Shown here: one piece after another, positions 43,831 through 53,135 of the stretch
How positions within the stretch are numbered: the stretch's first letter is position 1
Layout of the letters: each line of letters starts with the position of its first letter
DNA from: JABFRJ01 sp033812735
Lineage (GTDB): Bacteria > Pseudomonadota > Alphaproteobacteria > Rhizobiales > Hyphomicrobiaceae
Length of the DNA: 64,000 bases
Direction of reading: 5' to 3'
NCBI GenBank assembly: GCA_033812735.1
Contig: JAPXTA010000005.1
Location: 1 to 64,000, forward strand
Translations under genes and position numbers: made by a program
Notes under the pieces: generated by a model
Seen by the model: only the letters and a program-made list of their open reading frames with translations
Database searches by the model: none
Told to the model about the DNA's origin: nothing

Positions 43831-45768
43831 ATGCAAATCAAAAGGGGAAATCCTCTACGAGAGCGGGTGCCGTCTCGTGGGGGAAAGCCCCGGCCGAATC
43901 CTGCGCGTAATGTAACGCCCCGCGTCGATGGCGGCCAGATCGAATACCATCCGGGTGGCAATGCTGCGGCATACAGGTTCTTGCTGACCGCCGGGATCGA
44001 CCGGCGTGCGCTCGATGTCGCGGCCGCCGAGGCCGAACGGGCTGCCGTGCCACTACACCGGGCGTTGCTAGCGGCGGGCCTGGTTGGAGACGATCTTTAT
44101 GCCCGCCGTGTTGCCCAGGCGAATGCGGTCGAGATCGTGGACTTCGCGCAGAGGATAACGTTCGAGGCGCGCGCTCGCGTTTATCTTGGTGCCCGGCTTC
44201 ACCCTATTCAGCTTGCTGGGCGGACACTCTTGGTGACATCCGCCGACGTCGTTCCGCCGGATCGCATTTGGGAGCTGGTTGCCTTTGCCGAGCGCGACGG
44301 GCGGCGGCTGTGCCTGATGCCGCGACGCGCCTATCTCGATGCCGTCGAGCGGTCGGAGCGGGAGGTCGCCGAACGGCAAGCGATCCAGGCCTTGGTGAAG
44401 TCGCGCCCCGATCTATCGGCGGCGATCCGCGCGCCGGATTGGCAGCTGCTGACGATAGCGGTTATGGCGGGGATGGTCATCGGCGGCGCGGCGGTGCTGC
44501 CGGGATGGACGCTGACTGTCTTCCTGCTGGCGCTGACCGTGCCGTTCATGGCGGTTGTCATGGTCCGCCTGGTGGCGCTTGTCGAAGTGGCGTGGCCGTC
44601 AGGGATTTCCGCTACCTTAGAGCCCGTCAGCGACGCCGATCTGCCGACTTATTCGGTGCTGGTGCCGGTTTTCGATGAAGCGGACGTCATTCGACCGCTG
44701 ACGGCTAGTCTGTCGCGTCTCGACTATCCAGCTTCCAAGGTGGAGATCATTTTGGTGCTCGAGGAGGTCGATCTCAAAACCAAGTCTGCGCTGCTGACGA
44801 TGACACTACCGGGCAACATGCGGGCGGTGGTGGTGCCGGATAGTCAACCGCGGACCAAACCGAAGGCGTTGAACTATGCGATGCGCTTTGCCACCGGCAG
44901 GTTTGTGGTGGTGTTCGACGCGGAGGACCGGCCTGATGCCGATCAGCTGCGCCGCGCGGTGGCGATGTTCCGCGCTGGGCCGGATAACCTCGCCTGCGTG
45001 CAGGCGCGGCTCAACATCTACAATTCGCGCGAAAGCTGGTTCACACGCCAATTCACGGTCGAGTATTCGGCGTTGTTCGATGCAATTCTGCCGGCATTGG
45101 CCCGCCTTGGCTTTCCCGTGCCACTTGGCGGCACCTCGAACCACTTTCCTCGGGCGCTGCTCGAAGATGTGGGGGGGTGGGACCCCTACAATGTAACCGA
45201 GGACGCCGATCTTGGCATCCGGCTCGCGCGGATGGGCTATGTGACCCAGGTCCTCCCGTCGACGACGTGGGAAGAGGCGCCGCGATACTTCGGCCAGTGG
45301 CTGCGGCAGAGGACGCGTTGGCTCAAAGGCTGGATGCAGACCTATCTGGTTCACATGCGTCACCCGCGACGGCTATTTCGCGAACTCGGATTTCTGCAAG
45401 GTCTCGGTTTTCACGTGTTTCTAGGCGGGCTCATTCTTTCCGCGCTGGTGCACCCGGTGATCTATGCGGTTGTCGGGTGGAATGCGCTCGTGTCGCCTGC
45501 AAGGCAACTGCCAAATGTGCTCGGGGCGCTGCCGTTCGCGGTTGCCCTTGCGACACTCGCTGCTGGCTACGTGTCGGCAATCGGGATCGGGGTCATTGCC
45601 GTCGCCAAACGGCGCCATCGCCTCGTTCTTGCCGCGCTGCAGATGCCGATCTGCTGGCTATTGATCTCGTTCGCTGCGTACCGGGCGCTTTGGCAGCTGT
45701 GGCGCGATCCGTTCCTTTGGGAGAAAACGGCGCACGGGCAGGCATCAGCCAAACCCGCCGCCGTTTAG
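43831..45768 (+). CDS. Family 2 glycosyltransferase with GspE-N-like N terminus
   Basis: Membrane glycosyltransferase of 645 residues. Residues about 45-180 resemble the MshEN/GspE N-terminal domain (ALDVAAAEAERAAVPLHRALL, then RRVAQANAVEIVDF), known to bind cyclic-di-GMP in some proteins. Two helices follow, then the GT-A core with VLVPVFDEADVIRPL, the DxD-type DAEDRPD, TEDADLGIRLA and QRTRWLKGW, and C-terminal helices as in cellulose-synthase-like enzymes. It probably polymerises or exports a sugar chain. Stop codon and the methyltransferase's stop overlap by 4 bases on opposite strands. Confidence 0.88.
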   Translation: MQIKRGNPLRERVPSRGGKPRPNPARNVTPRVDGGQIEYHPGGNAAAYRFLLTAGIDRRALDVAAAEAERAAVPLHRALLAAGLVGDDLYARRVAQANAVEIVDFAQRITFEARARVYLGARLHPIQLAGRTLLVTSADVVPPDRIWELVAFAERDGRRLCLMPRRAYLDAVERSEREVAERQAIQALVKSRPDLSAAIRAPDWQLLTIAVMAGMVIGGAAVLPGWTLTVFLLALTVPFMAVVMVRLVALVEVAWPSGISATLEPVSDADLPTYSVLVPVFDEADVIRPLTASLSRLDYPASKVEIILVLEEVDLKTKSALLTMTLPGNMRAVVVPDSQPRTKPKALNYAMRFATGRFVVVFDAEDRPDADQLRRAVAMFRAGPDNLACVQARLNIYNSRESWFTRQFTVEYSALFDAILPALARLGFPVPLGGTSNHFPRALLEDVGGWDPYNVTEDADLGIRLARMGYVTQVLPSTTWEEAPRYFGQWLRQRTRWLKGWMQTYLVHMRHPRRLFRELGFLQGLGFHVFLGGLILSALVHPVIYAVVGWNALVSPARQLPNVLGALPFAVALATLAAGYVSAIGIGVIAVAKRRHRLVLAALQMPICWLLISFAAYRALWQLWRDPFLWEKTAHGQASAKPAAV

Positions 45769-46664
45769 GGCTCTTGGTCTTTGGGGCTCAAGGCATCGGC
45801 GAGGCTCGCCTTGGCGGAACCCGGCCGCAGCGGTTGTTGCTGGCTCTCGTGGGGGGCCCAGGCCGTCAGCGTGACGATGTCGAAGGTCGCTACGATACGG
45901 CCATCGGGGCGGGCATGACGCTCGATATAAAGTTGCATCATGCGAGCGAGGGTCGCGCGGCGCAGGATGCGGCGGCTTCGGTCGATGAGCGGATTGGTCG
46001 CGCCCATGGCACGGAGGTCGAGCATGAGGTCGACCGGGGATTTGTATCCAACGGTGATACGATCCACATCGACGACCGGTAGGGCATATCCGGCGCGTTG
46101 GAGCAGGCTGCCGAGGCTGCGCACGTCGGCCAATGGTGCGATGCGGGGCGATGCGCCGCCTTCCAATTCGGCCTCGGCGGTAACGAAGCACTCCCGAAGC
46201 TCGTGCAGGCTGTCGCCGCCGATCAGCGACGCGAGGAGCAAGCCGTCAGGGCGCAGGGCGTGGCGGATCTGCAATAGGGTGCCTGGCAGGTCGTCGACGA
46301 ATTGCAACGCTAGCGCGCTGACGGCCAAATCGAGGGACCCGGATTTGAAGGCTATCGCTTCGCTATCCTGGCGGATCTTGGGGGTGTCGCAGAGGGCCAG
46401 TAGCTCCGGCGTTCGTTCGCAATCGACGACGATGCCGTGGCGGCCGGTTGCTCTGAGACGGCGTGCAAGGTGGCCGTCGTGGCTGCCAATCACCGCGACC
46501 TTGGAGAACGGCCGTCGGACGACATCGAGGCGCAACAGGAGGTCGTCGACGGCTTGCTCCAACAGGAACATCGCTGATTTTCCGCCGGCCGCGATCGTCC
46601 GGACCGCGCGCGCGCGACGCCGGTCGAGCAGGTGATGATCGAACAGGCGATGGCCGTTGCTCAT
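45765..46664 (-). CDS. SAM-dependent methyltransferase, BioC/NDUFAF5-like
   Basis: 299-residue class I methyltransferase-like protein. The N-terminal HRLFDHHLLDRRRARAV matches the NDUFAF5-like group; the SAM motif I reads VAVIGSHDGHLARRL (a degenerate G-x-G), with VVDCERTP for motif II and SLDLAVSALALQFVDDLPG for motif IV. NDUFAF5 hydroxylates an Arg of complex I; bacterial relatives are of uncertain function. Translation starts at ATG 46664. Confidence 0.82.
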   Translation of the reverse strand: MSNGHRLFDHHLLDRRRARAVRTIAAGGKSAMFLLEQAVDDLLLRLDVVRRPFSKVAVIGSHDGHLARRLRATGRHGIVVDCERTPELLALCDTPKIRQDSEAIAFKSGSLDLAVSALALQFVDDLPGTLLQIRHALRPDGLLLASLIGGDSLHELRECFVTAEAELEGGASPRIAPLADVRSLGSLLQRAGYALPVVDVDRITVGYKSPVDLMLDLRAMGATNPLIDRSRRILRRATLARMMQLYIERHARPDGRIVATFDIVTLTAWAPHESQQQPLRPGSAKASLADALSPKDQEP

Positions 46665-46823
46665 GAGCGTCTCGTTGTCGATTTACGTTGCTGATCGTCC
46701 GGCAACGTCTTCTTCACTTGTCGCGGCTAGGCACGTCGTGTCAAACAAGGCGCTCATCAAGTGGCTCTGTGGGATCCTTGTGTTCCAACAGACTAAGCCG
46801 CGCCAAGCAGCTCGAGTTCCTTC

Positions 46824-47204
46824 ATGGCGAAAGCCTCGTACAATTGCACGAAATGCCCCGGCTTCTGTTGTTCGTATCCGATCATACCGGTCAACAAGAC
46901 CGACGTTGCTCGATTGGCGCGGCATTTCGGCGTCACCTTCGAGGTTGCCGCAAAGCGCTATACCAAGGCGGCGCACGGTCGCAAGTACGTGCTGCGGCGA
47001 AAGAAGGACGAGCACTTCGGCCGCATCTGCCGCTTTTTCGATACCGACAAGCGGCGTTGCACAATCTACGAAGCGCGGCCCTCGACCTGCCGGGAATATC
47101 CGACGCAAAAGCGTTGCGGCTACTATGATTTTCTGACTTTCGAGCGGCAGCAGCAAGGCGACGACGCCTGGGTCGCCACGACCGATTCAGGTAATTGGCG
47201 CTGA
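46824..47204 (+). CDS. YkgJ-family cysteine-cluster protein
   Basis: 126-residue protein of the CxxCxxxCC (YkgJ) family. The cluster starts YNCTKCPGFCCSYP and continues with CRFFDTDKRRCTIYEARPSTCREYP and KRCGYYDF, eight cysteines in all that probably bind a metal or Fe-S cluster. Function is unknown. Length and cysteine spacing fit the family. The SD is weak. Confidence 0.88.
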   Translation: MAKASYNCTKCPGFCCSYPIIPVNKTDVARLARHFGVTFEVAAKRYTKAAHGRKYVLRRKKDEHFGRICRFFDTDKRRCTIYEARPSTCREYPTQKRCGYYDFLTFERQQQGDDAWVATTDSGNWR

Positions 47205-47226
47205 AGGCCGACCTGGGTTGTCTGCG

Positions 47227-48039
47227 TCAATTCAAGGCGAAGGGCAGGGGCGAAAGCCTTGCCGCGCCGATCATCGTTTCGGCTGCGAGACGCGTGAGGA
47301 CGTCGGCGTCAGGTTCATGGCGGATGACCTGGGCAATGGCGGCACCATAGGCGAGCGCGATTTCAGCCGACGCGTAGAGGCCTGCCTCAGCGGCGAGCGC
47401 TGCTGCTTCATGGCGATGGCGGGCGGCGGCGGGCCTCAATAGGGAGCGTGGGCGGAAGGCGACCGGGACCGTCAGGATCGGGCAAGGCTTCATGCCGAGA
47501 TGGGCTTCGGCACGAGCGACCAGGCTTTCCAGATCCGAGGCGGTGGGCACGGCGGTGCCGACGCTGCGCGCGCCCTCGACGATGCAGTCCCAGACGCTCC
47601 AGCCAACGGCGCTGCTGCCGGCGTACTCGTGGCCAAAGCGGAAAAGAAGGCCGTCGGCGGGGCCGCCTTGGACCCAGCCGTCACGGGTGTTGTCGAGCGG
47701 TTTGCGGGTCGCGACTTCGGCTGCTTGCAAGGCGGCTTCGGCTGCGAGGGTCGCGAGTATCGCCACCATGGTTCCGGCATGCGCGCACGGGCCGTCTTCA
47801 TCGGTGTCGGTGCCGTCATAGGCGGAAAAGAGGTACGAGGCGATCGCAAGCCCTGCGCGTTCGAGGCGGTGATCTAGGGGGGCGGCGGCGGCGCGTTTGC
47901 GGCGCACGTTCGCCAGATTGAAGACTTCCGCACCGGGCGCGCTGGCCAGCCGTACGGTTTCGTCGTCAACAGATACTGCACTCGTGAACGGTCCCGGCGA
48001 CACGGGCAACTCCCAAAGCAACAAACCACCAAACCGCAC
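47227..48039 (-). CDS. Hypothetical protein, function unknown
   Basis: 270-residue alanine-rich soluble protein, not recognised. No signal peptide or membrane helix is visible. Notable segments are RFGHEYAGSSAVGWSVWD, GWVQGGPADGLLF and VPTASDLESLVARAEAHL. The start is a GTG at 48039; a TTG a few codons in is an alternative. It converges with the YkgJ gene. I considered the biotin/lipoate ligase family and could not support it. Confidence 0.6.
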   Translation of the reverse strand: MRFGGLLLWELPVSPGPFTSAVSVDDETVRLASAPGAEVFNLANVRRKRAAAAPLDHRLERAGLAIASYLFSAYDGTDTDEDGPCAHAGTMVAILATLAAEAALQAAEVATRKPLDNTRDGWVQGGPADGLLFRFGHEYAGSSAVGWSVWDCIVEGARSVGTAVPTASDLESLVARAEAHLGMKPCPILTVPVAFRPRSLLRPAAARHRHEAAALAAEAGLYASAEIALAYGAAIAQVIRHEPDADVLTRLAAETMIGAARLSPLPFALN

Positions 48040-48172
48040 TTGATCTGCTGATCGTGCCAGGCGGGCATCGACTGCAGACCGATGGAGGATCGTAGCGAGA
48101 GAAGCGTTTAAAATTTGTTGCGAGCCGATCGGGATTGGGGCGATCTGGTGGCAGATCGCTATTCACCGATGG

Positions 48173-48805
48173 TCAGCCGAGGAACGGCAAAGGAATCCAC
48201 ATGGTCATACCGTCGAGCATTAGGACGGCACCGGCGACTGCCAGTATTGCGCTCGAATAGAGCAGCGATACTGTTCCCGTGATCAGACAAACGGACGCGA
48301 GGACGACAGCGATCTGCAGGAGCGTTTGGGCCCAGTCGAAATATGGATCGCGCCGGAAGGCGTCGTCGCGCTGCTTCTCCAGCTCTTTGCCGCGAACGAA
48401 CAGCTCTTCGAGGCCTTCCTTCTTGTCGGGTTCGGTGGTCAGCCGCTTGATGAGGGCGCGGTTGCCGGCGATCTTTTCGTCGAACTGCTTGCGGACCGCT
48501 TCAGGCATCGCGGGGTTGGCTGCGAGCTGGAGCACGAGGTTGTCGGTCTGGAGTGTCAGGTCATTGCGGCGAAGATTCTTCGCTTGAAAGAAGTTCCACA
48601 GGTTCGCGGCCTCAATGTTCAGCCGGTTCGCTTCCTTGGTGACGTTCGAGCCGAGCATGGTGCATACGGCCAAGAGAGCCGCGAGGATGCCGATGTAGAC
48701 GCCGATCCACCGGTCGCGATGGTCCTTGTCGTTTCGAATGCGCTGGGAAAAGGGCGCTGGGCGTTCGGATGGGTTCAGGCCGTCAGAGGTCATGTCACTA
48801 TCCAT
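48173..48805 (-). CDS. DUF4337 family membrane protein
   Basis: 210-residue membrane protein. A helix at about 33-50 (WIGVYIGILAALLAVCTML) is followed by a long helical segment (EANRLNIEAANLWNFFQAKNLR in outline) and a C-terminal pair of helices (LLQIAVVLASVCLITGTVSLL and AILAVAGAVLMLDG). The pattern fits DUF4337. An ATG 12 bases into the frame is an alternative start. Function unknown. Confidence 0.75.
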   Translation of the reverse strand: MDSDMTSDGLNPSERPAPFSQRIRNDKDHRDRWIGVYIGILAALLAVCTMLGSNVTKEANRLNIEAANLWNFFQAKNLRRNDLTLQTDNLVLQLAANPAMPEAVRKQFDEKIAGNRALIKRLTTEPDKKEGLEELFVRGKELEKQRDDAFRRDPYFDWAQTLLQIAVVLASVCLITGTVSLLYSSAILAVAGAVLMLDGMTMWIPLPFLG

Positions 48806-49029
48806 TCTTCAAACGTTCGACGCTTAGCCGCATCGCGGGCACCAAGGCAATCGGGGCTGGACCAGACCAAAGAAGCGCGGCTTCATGATGGACGTGCGAC
48901 AAGATTGTTCGCGACGTTGAATTAGCGAATTGCGCTAAGGACTTGCCCCGTGGGGAAGCGGTGTGCGAGATAGCCCCGCATACCGCACGTGACCCTACGG
49001 CGGCCGAACCTTTCAGTGTGACCGACACC

Positions 49030-50553
49030 ATGACAGCCACTCGCCCGGTAATGCTCGTCATCCTCGATGGCTGGGGACTGCGCGGGGAGACGGCTGACAA
49101 CGCGGTCGCACTGGCGAGGACGCCCAACTATGACCGGCTCGCGGCGACCTGCCCGAAAGCGCAGCTCTCGGCGTCCGGCCTCGACGTGGGCCTGCCAGAG
49201 GGACAGATGGGCAACTCGGAGGTTGGGCATCTCAACATCGGTGCGGGCCGGGTGGTCATGCAGGAGCTGCCGCGGATCGATCAGGCGATTGCCGCCAACG
49301 ACCTTGTCAGCAATCCGACCATCGTCAACTTCATCGCCGAACTGAAGGCGAGCGGCGGTGTGTGTCATTTGGCCGGGCTCATTTCGCCTGGCGGCGTGCA
49401 TTCGCATCAAAATCACGCGGTGGCGCTCGCGCGGCTGATTTCGCGCCAAGGCATCAAGGTTGTGCTGCACGTCATCACCGATGGGCGCGATACGCCGCCG
49501 CGATCGGCGATGGACTACGTCACCACGCTAATGGACGACCTTGGGTCGAGCGCCTCCATCGCCACGGTCATTGGCCGGTTCTATGCGATGGACCGCGACA
49601 ACCGGTGGGAACGGGTTTCGGCCGCTTACAGGACCATGGTTGACGCCGCGGGGACACGGTTCGCCGATCCGTTGGCAGCGGTTCGAGCCGCGTACGATGC
49701 GAGCGTTACGGACGAGTTCATCGTGCCGTCGCCGATCGGTTCGTATAGCGGCATGAAGGACGGTGATGGGCTATTGTTCTTCAATTTCCGAACCGATCGT
49801 GTGCGGGAGCTGCTGGCGGCGTTCGTCGACAAGGACTTCCAACGGTTCGAGGGGCGCCGCGCTGTCGCCCTCGCGACACTTGCAACCATGACGCAGTACG
49901 AGGCGTCGGGTCCGCGCGCCGCCATTCCGGCGATCTTCGCGCCACAGTCGATGGCAAACACGCTTGGCGAGACTGTTGCCGGTGCGGGCCTCACGCAGAT
50001 GCGGATGGCGGAGACCGAGAAGTATCCGCACGTCACGTACTTTTTGAATGGCGGGCGGGAGACGCCCTATGACGGGGAGGGGCGCATCATGGTGCCGTCG
50101 CCGAAGGTTGCCACTTATGACCTCGCACCTGACATGTCGGCGGTCGAGCTGACCGAGAAGGCGCTTGGCGTGATCGAGGGGGGCAAGCACGACATGATCG
50201 TGCTGAATTTCGCCAACCCGGATATGGTCGGGCATACGGGTAGCTTGCCGGCTGCGATCGCGGCGGTGGAGACCGTCGATACGTGCCTCGGCAAGATCAT
50301 GACGGCGATCGAGCGGCAGAAGGGCGCACTGCTGGTGATTGCCGACCACGGCAATTGCGAAGTGATGCGGGACGCTTCGACGGGGGAGCCGCATACCGCT
50401 CATACAACCAACCCGGTGCCCGTACTACTGGCGGGTGCTGGTCCTTGCACGCTGCGCAATGGCCGCTTGGCCGATGTCGCGCCCACCCTGCTCAGGCTGC
50501 TTGACGTTCCCCAGCCGCGCGACATGACGGGCCAGTCGCTGATCCAGGGCTAA
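49030..50553 (+). CDS. gpmI: 2,3-bisphosphoglycerate-independent phosphoglycerate mutase
   Basis: Interconverts 3- and 2-phosphoglycerate in glycolysis and gluconeogenesis, using two Mn ions. 507 residues, standard length. The metal Asp13 is in VMLVILDGWGLRG and the phosphoserine Ser63 in GQMGNSEVGHLNIGAGR. Further metal ligands are in HSHQNHAVAL, FANPDMVGHTG and VIADHGNCE. ATG at 49030 is chosen; an in-frame GTG 12 bases upstream is possible. Isolated on its strand. Confidence 0.96.
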   Translation: MTATRPVMLVILDGWGLRGETADNAVALARTPNYDRLAATCPKAQLSASGLDVGLPEGQMGNSEVGHLNIGAGRVVMQELPRIDQAIAANDLVSNPTIVNFIAELKASGGVCHLAGLISPGGVHSHQNHAVALARLISRQGIKVVLHVITDGRDTPPRSAMDYVTTLMDDLGSSASIATVIGRFYAMDRDNRWERVSAAYRTMVDAAGTRFADPLAAVRAAYDASVTDEFIVPSPIGSYSGMKDGDGLLFFNFRTDRVRELLAAFVDKDFQRFEGRRAVALATLATMTQYEASGPRAAIPAIFAPQSMANTLGETVAGAGLTQMRMAETEKYPHVTYFLNGGRETPYDGEGRIMVPSPKVATYDLAPDMSAVELTEKALGVIEGGKHDMIVLNFANPDMVGHTGSLPAAIAAVETVDTCLGKIMTAIERQKGALLVIADHGNCEVMRDASTGEPHTAHTTNPVPVLLAGAGPCTLRNGRLADVAPTLLRLLDVPQPRDMTGQSLIQG

Positions 50554-51141
50554 CAGCGATTGCTTGCGGCGCGGGTTCAGTCATGCCTCTGCAACCATGC
50601 GTGGGTGCGATCCCGCCGTTTCGCGGACATCGGGGCTTGTGATCTGGGACGTTGTTAAAATCGTTCAGATTTCAAGCGTACAATCATGAAGAGGTGTTGC
50701 GTTTCAGGACAGGCGAGGGGCGGAGGTTTGCAATCTTCTCGTCTCTTATGTCTCTGATGTAAAATGGTTATTCCTCCTGTTTGGTGTGCGGCTCGTCGAA
50801 GGGCCGAGGCTGGGACAGGTGGGGTGCGGAACTGCTGATGTACATCTGGCGTTCATGTTGCCGTCGTTATCCCTACACGTACCTTGGAGTAGACAAGCGT
50901 CGATCCAAGTCGCCCGGCCCTCAGCCGGGTTTCGTTTGCACCGGTGTTTCACGCCCATCGGTGCTGCTGTCGGAGGAAACGGGATTAACCCGTACGATCC
51001 GGCGGTCGACTGTCCGGGTGCTTTTTGGGGAGGAGAGCAGTTCTCTTTTGCGTCCCGGACGAGCTGTGGCAACCCTGCTGCGGCTTTACAAAACCCAAAA
51101 CGTCGTCACAAGTCGTGACGACATCCCGTTTGGAGAGTTCG
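50554..51141. other. 588-base intergenic region upstream of ribA
   Basis: Long gap with short frames that look spurious. I see a hairpin at 50913-50937 (CCCGGC, loop CCTCA, GCCGGG, then TTTCGTTT) that resembles a terminator in mid-gap, implying a transcript ending there from an upstream start between about 50650 and 50780. I could not match an FMN riboswitch, 6S or SRP RNA. A small RNA or leader peptide is possible but unproven. Confidence 0.5.
50913..50937 (+). terminator. Terminator-like hairpin in the ribA upstream gap
   Basis: A 6-base stem, CCCGGC and GCCGGG, with a 5-base loop, followed by TTTCGTTT. Stem is short but the T-rich tail is good. No coding gene ends just before it. Confidence 0.5.
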
Positions 51142-51810
51142 ATGAAGTCGAATGCGGTTAAGTCCTACGCGCTTGATCTCGACTGGTCGGCACAGACGCT
51201 CCTGCCCATCGAATTCGAAGGGCAAGAGCTGCAACTGGAGGCTCGCGCCTACCAGGGTACCGATCCGCACAATCAAGCGTTCGTCCTGATCAACAGGACG
51301 AGCCAGGCAGGGAACGAGCTTCCCTTCGTTCGTGTGCACTCCGGGTGCGTGACGGGCGATATCTTCCATTCGTTGAAGTGCGACTGCTATCCGCAGCTGC
51401 AGGCTTCGCTGAAGAAGATTGTCAACAGTCCGCTCGGAATTCTGATTTATCTGCCCTATCACGAGGGCCGAGGGATCGGTCTCGTCGCGAAGATCAAGGC
51501 GTACGCACTGCAAGAGCAGGGCTACGACACGGTCGATGCGAACGTTGCCGTCGGTGCGCCGATCGAGGCGCGCGAATACGATCTCGCGGCTCATATCCTG
51601 TTCGATCTCGGCTATCCGGAGATCAAGCTCCTCTCGAACAACCCGGCCAAGACCGACGCGCTGCGCGCGGAAGGTATCAAGGTCGTCGAGCAGGTGCCGG
51701 TGATCTGCAAGCCGAACGTCCACAACGTGCGTTATCTCGAAACGAAGCGTCAGCGCATGTCGCACAAGCTGCCGACGCTCGCCGGGAACGCCCCAACGCC
51801 TGCCGAATAA
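51142..51810 (+). CDS. ribA: GTP cyclohydrolase II
   Basis: First committed enzyme of riboflavin synthesis, opening the GTP ring with release of formate and pyrophosphate. 222 residues without a fused RibB domain. Zinc ligands are Cys69, Cys80 and Cys82 in HSGCVTGDIFHSLKCDC, and the catalytic segment is YLPYHEGRGIGLVAKIKAYALQ. The SD GGAGAG ends 4 bases before the ATG at 51142. It stands alone, not in a rib operon, with a strong terminator downstream. Stand-alone RibA-like proteins also occur in toxoflavin-type pathways, but nothing here suggests that. Confidence 0.92.
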   Translation: MKSNAVKSYALDLDWSAQTLLPIEFEGQELQLEARAYQGTDPHNQAFVLINRTSQAGNELPFVRVHSGCVTGDIFHSLKCDCYPQLQASLKKIVNSPLGILIYLPYHEGRGIGLVAKIKAYALQEQGYDTVDANVAVGAPIEAREYDLAAHILFDLGYPEIKLLSNNPAKTDALRAEGIKVVEQVPVICKPNVHNVRYLETKRQRMSHKLPTLAGNAPTPAE

Positions 51811-51880
51811 GTTCATCCTATCTCCCGGCTGCGCCGCCTTTAGTGCGGACCGCTGACCGGTTGAAGAGATGATCTGAGCG

Positions 51881-51914
51881 CCGCCGTCCGGAGCGATCCG
51901 GGCGGCGGTTTTTT
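51881..51914 (+). terminator. Rho-independent terminator of ribA
   Basis: CCGCCGTCCGG (51881-51891) pairs with CCGGGCGGCGG (51898-51908) around AGCGAT (one U-G pair), followed by six T residues at 51909-51914. A classic strong terminator 70 bases after the ribA stop. Confidence 0.92.
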
Positions 51915-51993
51915 GTTTACGCATTGTTTACTCACGCGGTAGGCGGCGGTTCGCATCAACGCAACCGCAAGGCGGGCGTGCGATCATGCCGCC

Positions 51994-52635
51994 ATGAAGA
52001 AGTATCCGAAGATCGTTCTGCGGAAGGACGAGAGCCCTATAGATGGACATCTGTCGCCGACGCGGCCGGTCAGGAGGACGCGGTTTGGCCGGGCGATGGC
52101 GTCGCCGTTCGGGGTGGTGATTGCGCTCCTGCTGGCGATTGGTGCGCTTCTCGCGATCCCCGTCTGCATTATTGCCATCCTTGTCGCGCTGCAGAGACCC
52201 GGGAACGACGAGGTGCGTGCTCCTTATGCGACCGAACTGAAGCACGCGTTGTTCGGCGACGACTACGTATTGAGTTTCGCTTGCCCCAGCGAGGCTGGAG
52301 TCTATCGCACGCGGATTTCTGCGACCGGATACGGTGACGCGCACAGGGTTGCGGGGGTGCGATGGCCTATGTGCAGACTCGTGACGGTAAAGCCATTGGG
52401 TGAGGATCGGTGGGGTTCGGAGCCCTACGAGATCGAACTTGAGTGCCCTGTGAATTGGGAGCGCAAAACCGCTCGTCTCTCCGCGATGTCGCTCGATGAA
52501 GCCGTCGAGCGCGGGGCACCACATCGGGCGGAATGTGAGTTGCGAACGGCGTGGCGCGATTGTTCTGGAGGACGGCGAGAGCGCTGGTTCTGTACGAACG
52601 AATCAAAACAGTTCAAGCCGCAGCGGTTGCCATGA
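51994..52635 (+). CDS. Membrane protein of unknown function, tandem paralogue 1
   Basis: 213-residue protein, not recognised. A positively charged N terminus, one or two helices (FGVVIALLLAIGALLAIPVCI) and an outside domain with several cysteines (LSFACPSE, MCRLVTV, LECPVNWE, ECELRTAW, DCSGGR, FCTNES). It overlaps the next gene by ATGA and the two share the motif YEI-(D/E)-L-x-CP and a similar plan, so they are probably paralogues. No SD is strong. Confidence 0.7.
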   Translation: MKKYPKIVLRKDESPIDGHLSPTRPVRRTRFGRAMASPFGVVIALLLAIGALLAIPVCIIAILVALQRPGNDEVRAPYATELKHALFGDDYVLSFACPSEAGVYRTRISATGYGDAHRVAGVRWPMCRLVTVKPLGEDRWGSEPYEIELECPVNWERKTARLSAMSLDEAVERGAPHRAECELRTAWRDCSGGRRERWFCTNESKQFKPQRLP

Positions 52636-53057
52636 TCGATCCAAGATCGAAGCTAGATGAGTGGCTTGAGCCTCCGAAACCTGGATCTTGGCGAGCGCGA
52701 CTGGAACCCATCGCCGTCTGGCCGATCGCTATTGCCGCGTGTCTCTTGCTCATTTTTTTCGCCGAAGGCCTATCCTGGCCGTTCCGGCCGATCGAATGGC
52801 GGATGCGCAATGACTTCAGCGACGGGCTGGCTGCCGAATACCGAATGATCTGGAATGGCCGGCGCTACGAAATCGATCTGCAGTGCCCTACCGGGCATCG
52901 TCGCGTCCGTTTGACGAGCGAGGCCGAGATGATGGCATTGCAGCGTGTCGAACGCGAAGTTGAGATGTGCAAGGCTGTCGCCGTTCGCCGCCTTTGCCCG
53001 TGGGGCGTGGTCTCGTTTTTCAGATGCGAGCCGACGAGGCGGGAGGTATTTCCGTAG
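52632..53057 (+). CDS. Membrane protein of unknown function, tandem paralogue 2
   Basis: 141-residue protein with one helix (WPIAIAACLLLIFFAEGL) and a cysteine-containing outside domain: YEIDLQCPTGHRRVRL, EMCKAV, RLCPWGV, FRCEPTRR. It is translationally coupled to the preceding gene by ATGA and resembles its C-terminal domain. The pair could form a heteromeric envelope complex. Function unknown. Confidence 0.7.
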   Translation: MIDPRSKLDEWLEPPKPGSWRARLEPIAVWPIAIAACLLLIFFAEGLSWPFRPIEWRMRNDFSDGLAAEYRMIWNGRRYEIDLQCPTGHRRVRLTSEAEMMALQRVEREVEMCKAVAVRRLCPWGVVSFFRCEPTRREVFP

Positions 53058-53135
53058 GCGTGGTTTGCGGCGACAGCGCTTGACCCGGCACGAATAGCGG
53101 GCTTCCCTGATGAAAATCATGCAGGGAGAGAACGG

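Noticed and set aside
47227..48039. Biotin/lipoate ligase family assignment
   Set aside because: The ligase motifs (GRGRxxR-like loop, conserved Lys region) are not present; left as hypothetical.
50554..51141. FMN riboswitch upstream of ribA
   Set aside because: I could not find the conserved AGGGT / GGGTGAAAT / CCGACGGT blocks by eye; a covariance-model search would decide.
50781..51161. Overlapping short frames in the ribA upstream gap
   Set aside because: Composition and residue order look random, they overlap each other in different frames, and a terminator-like hairpin interrupts them.
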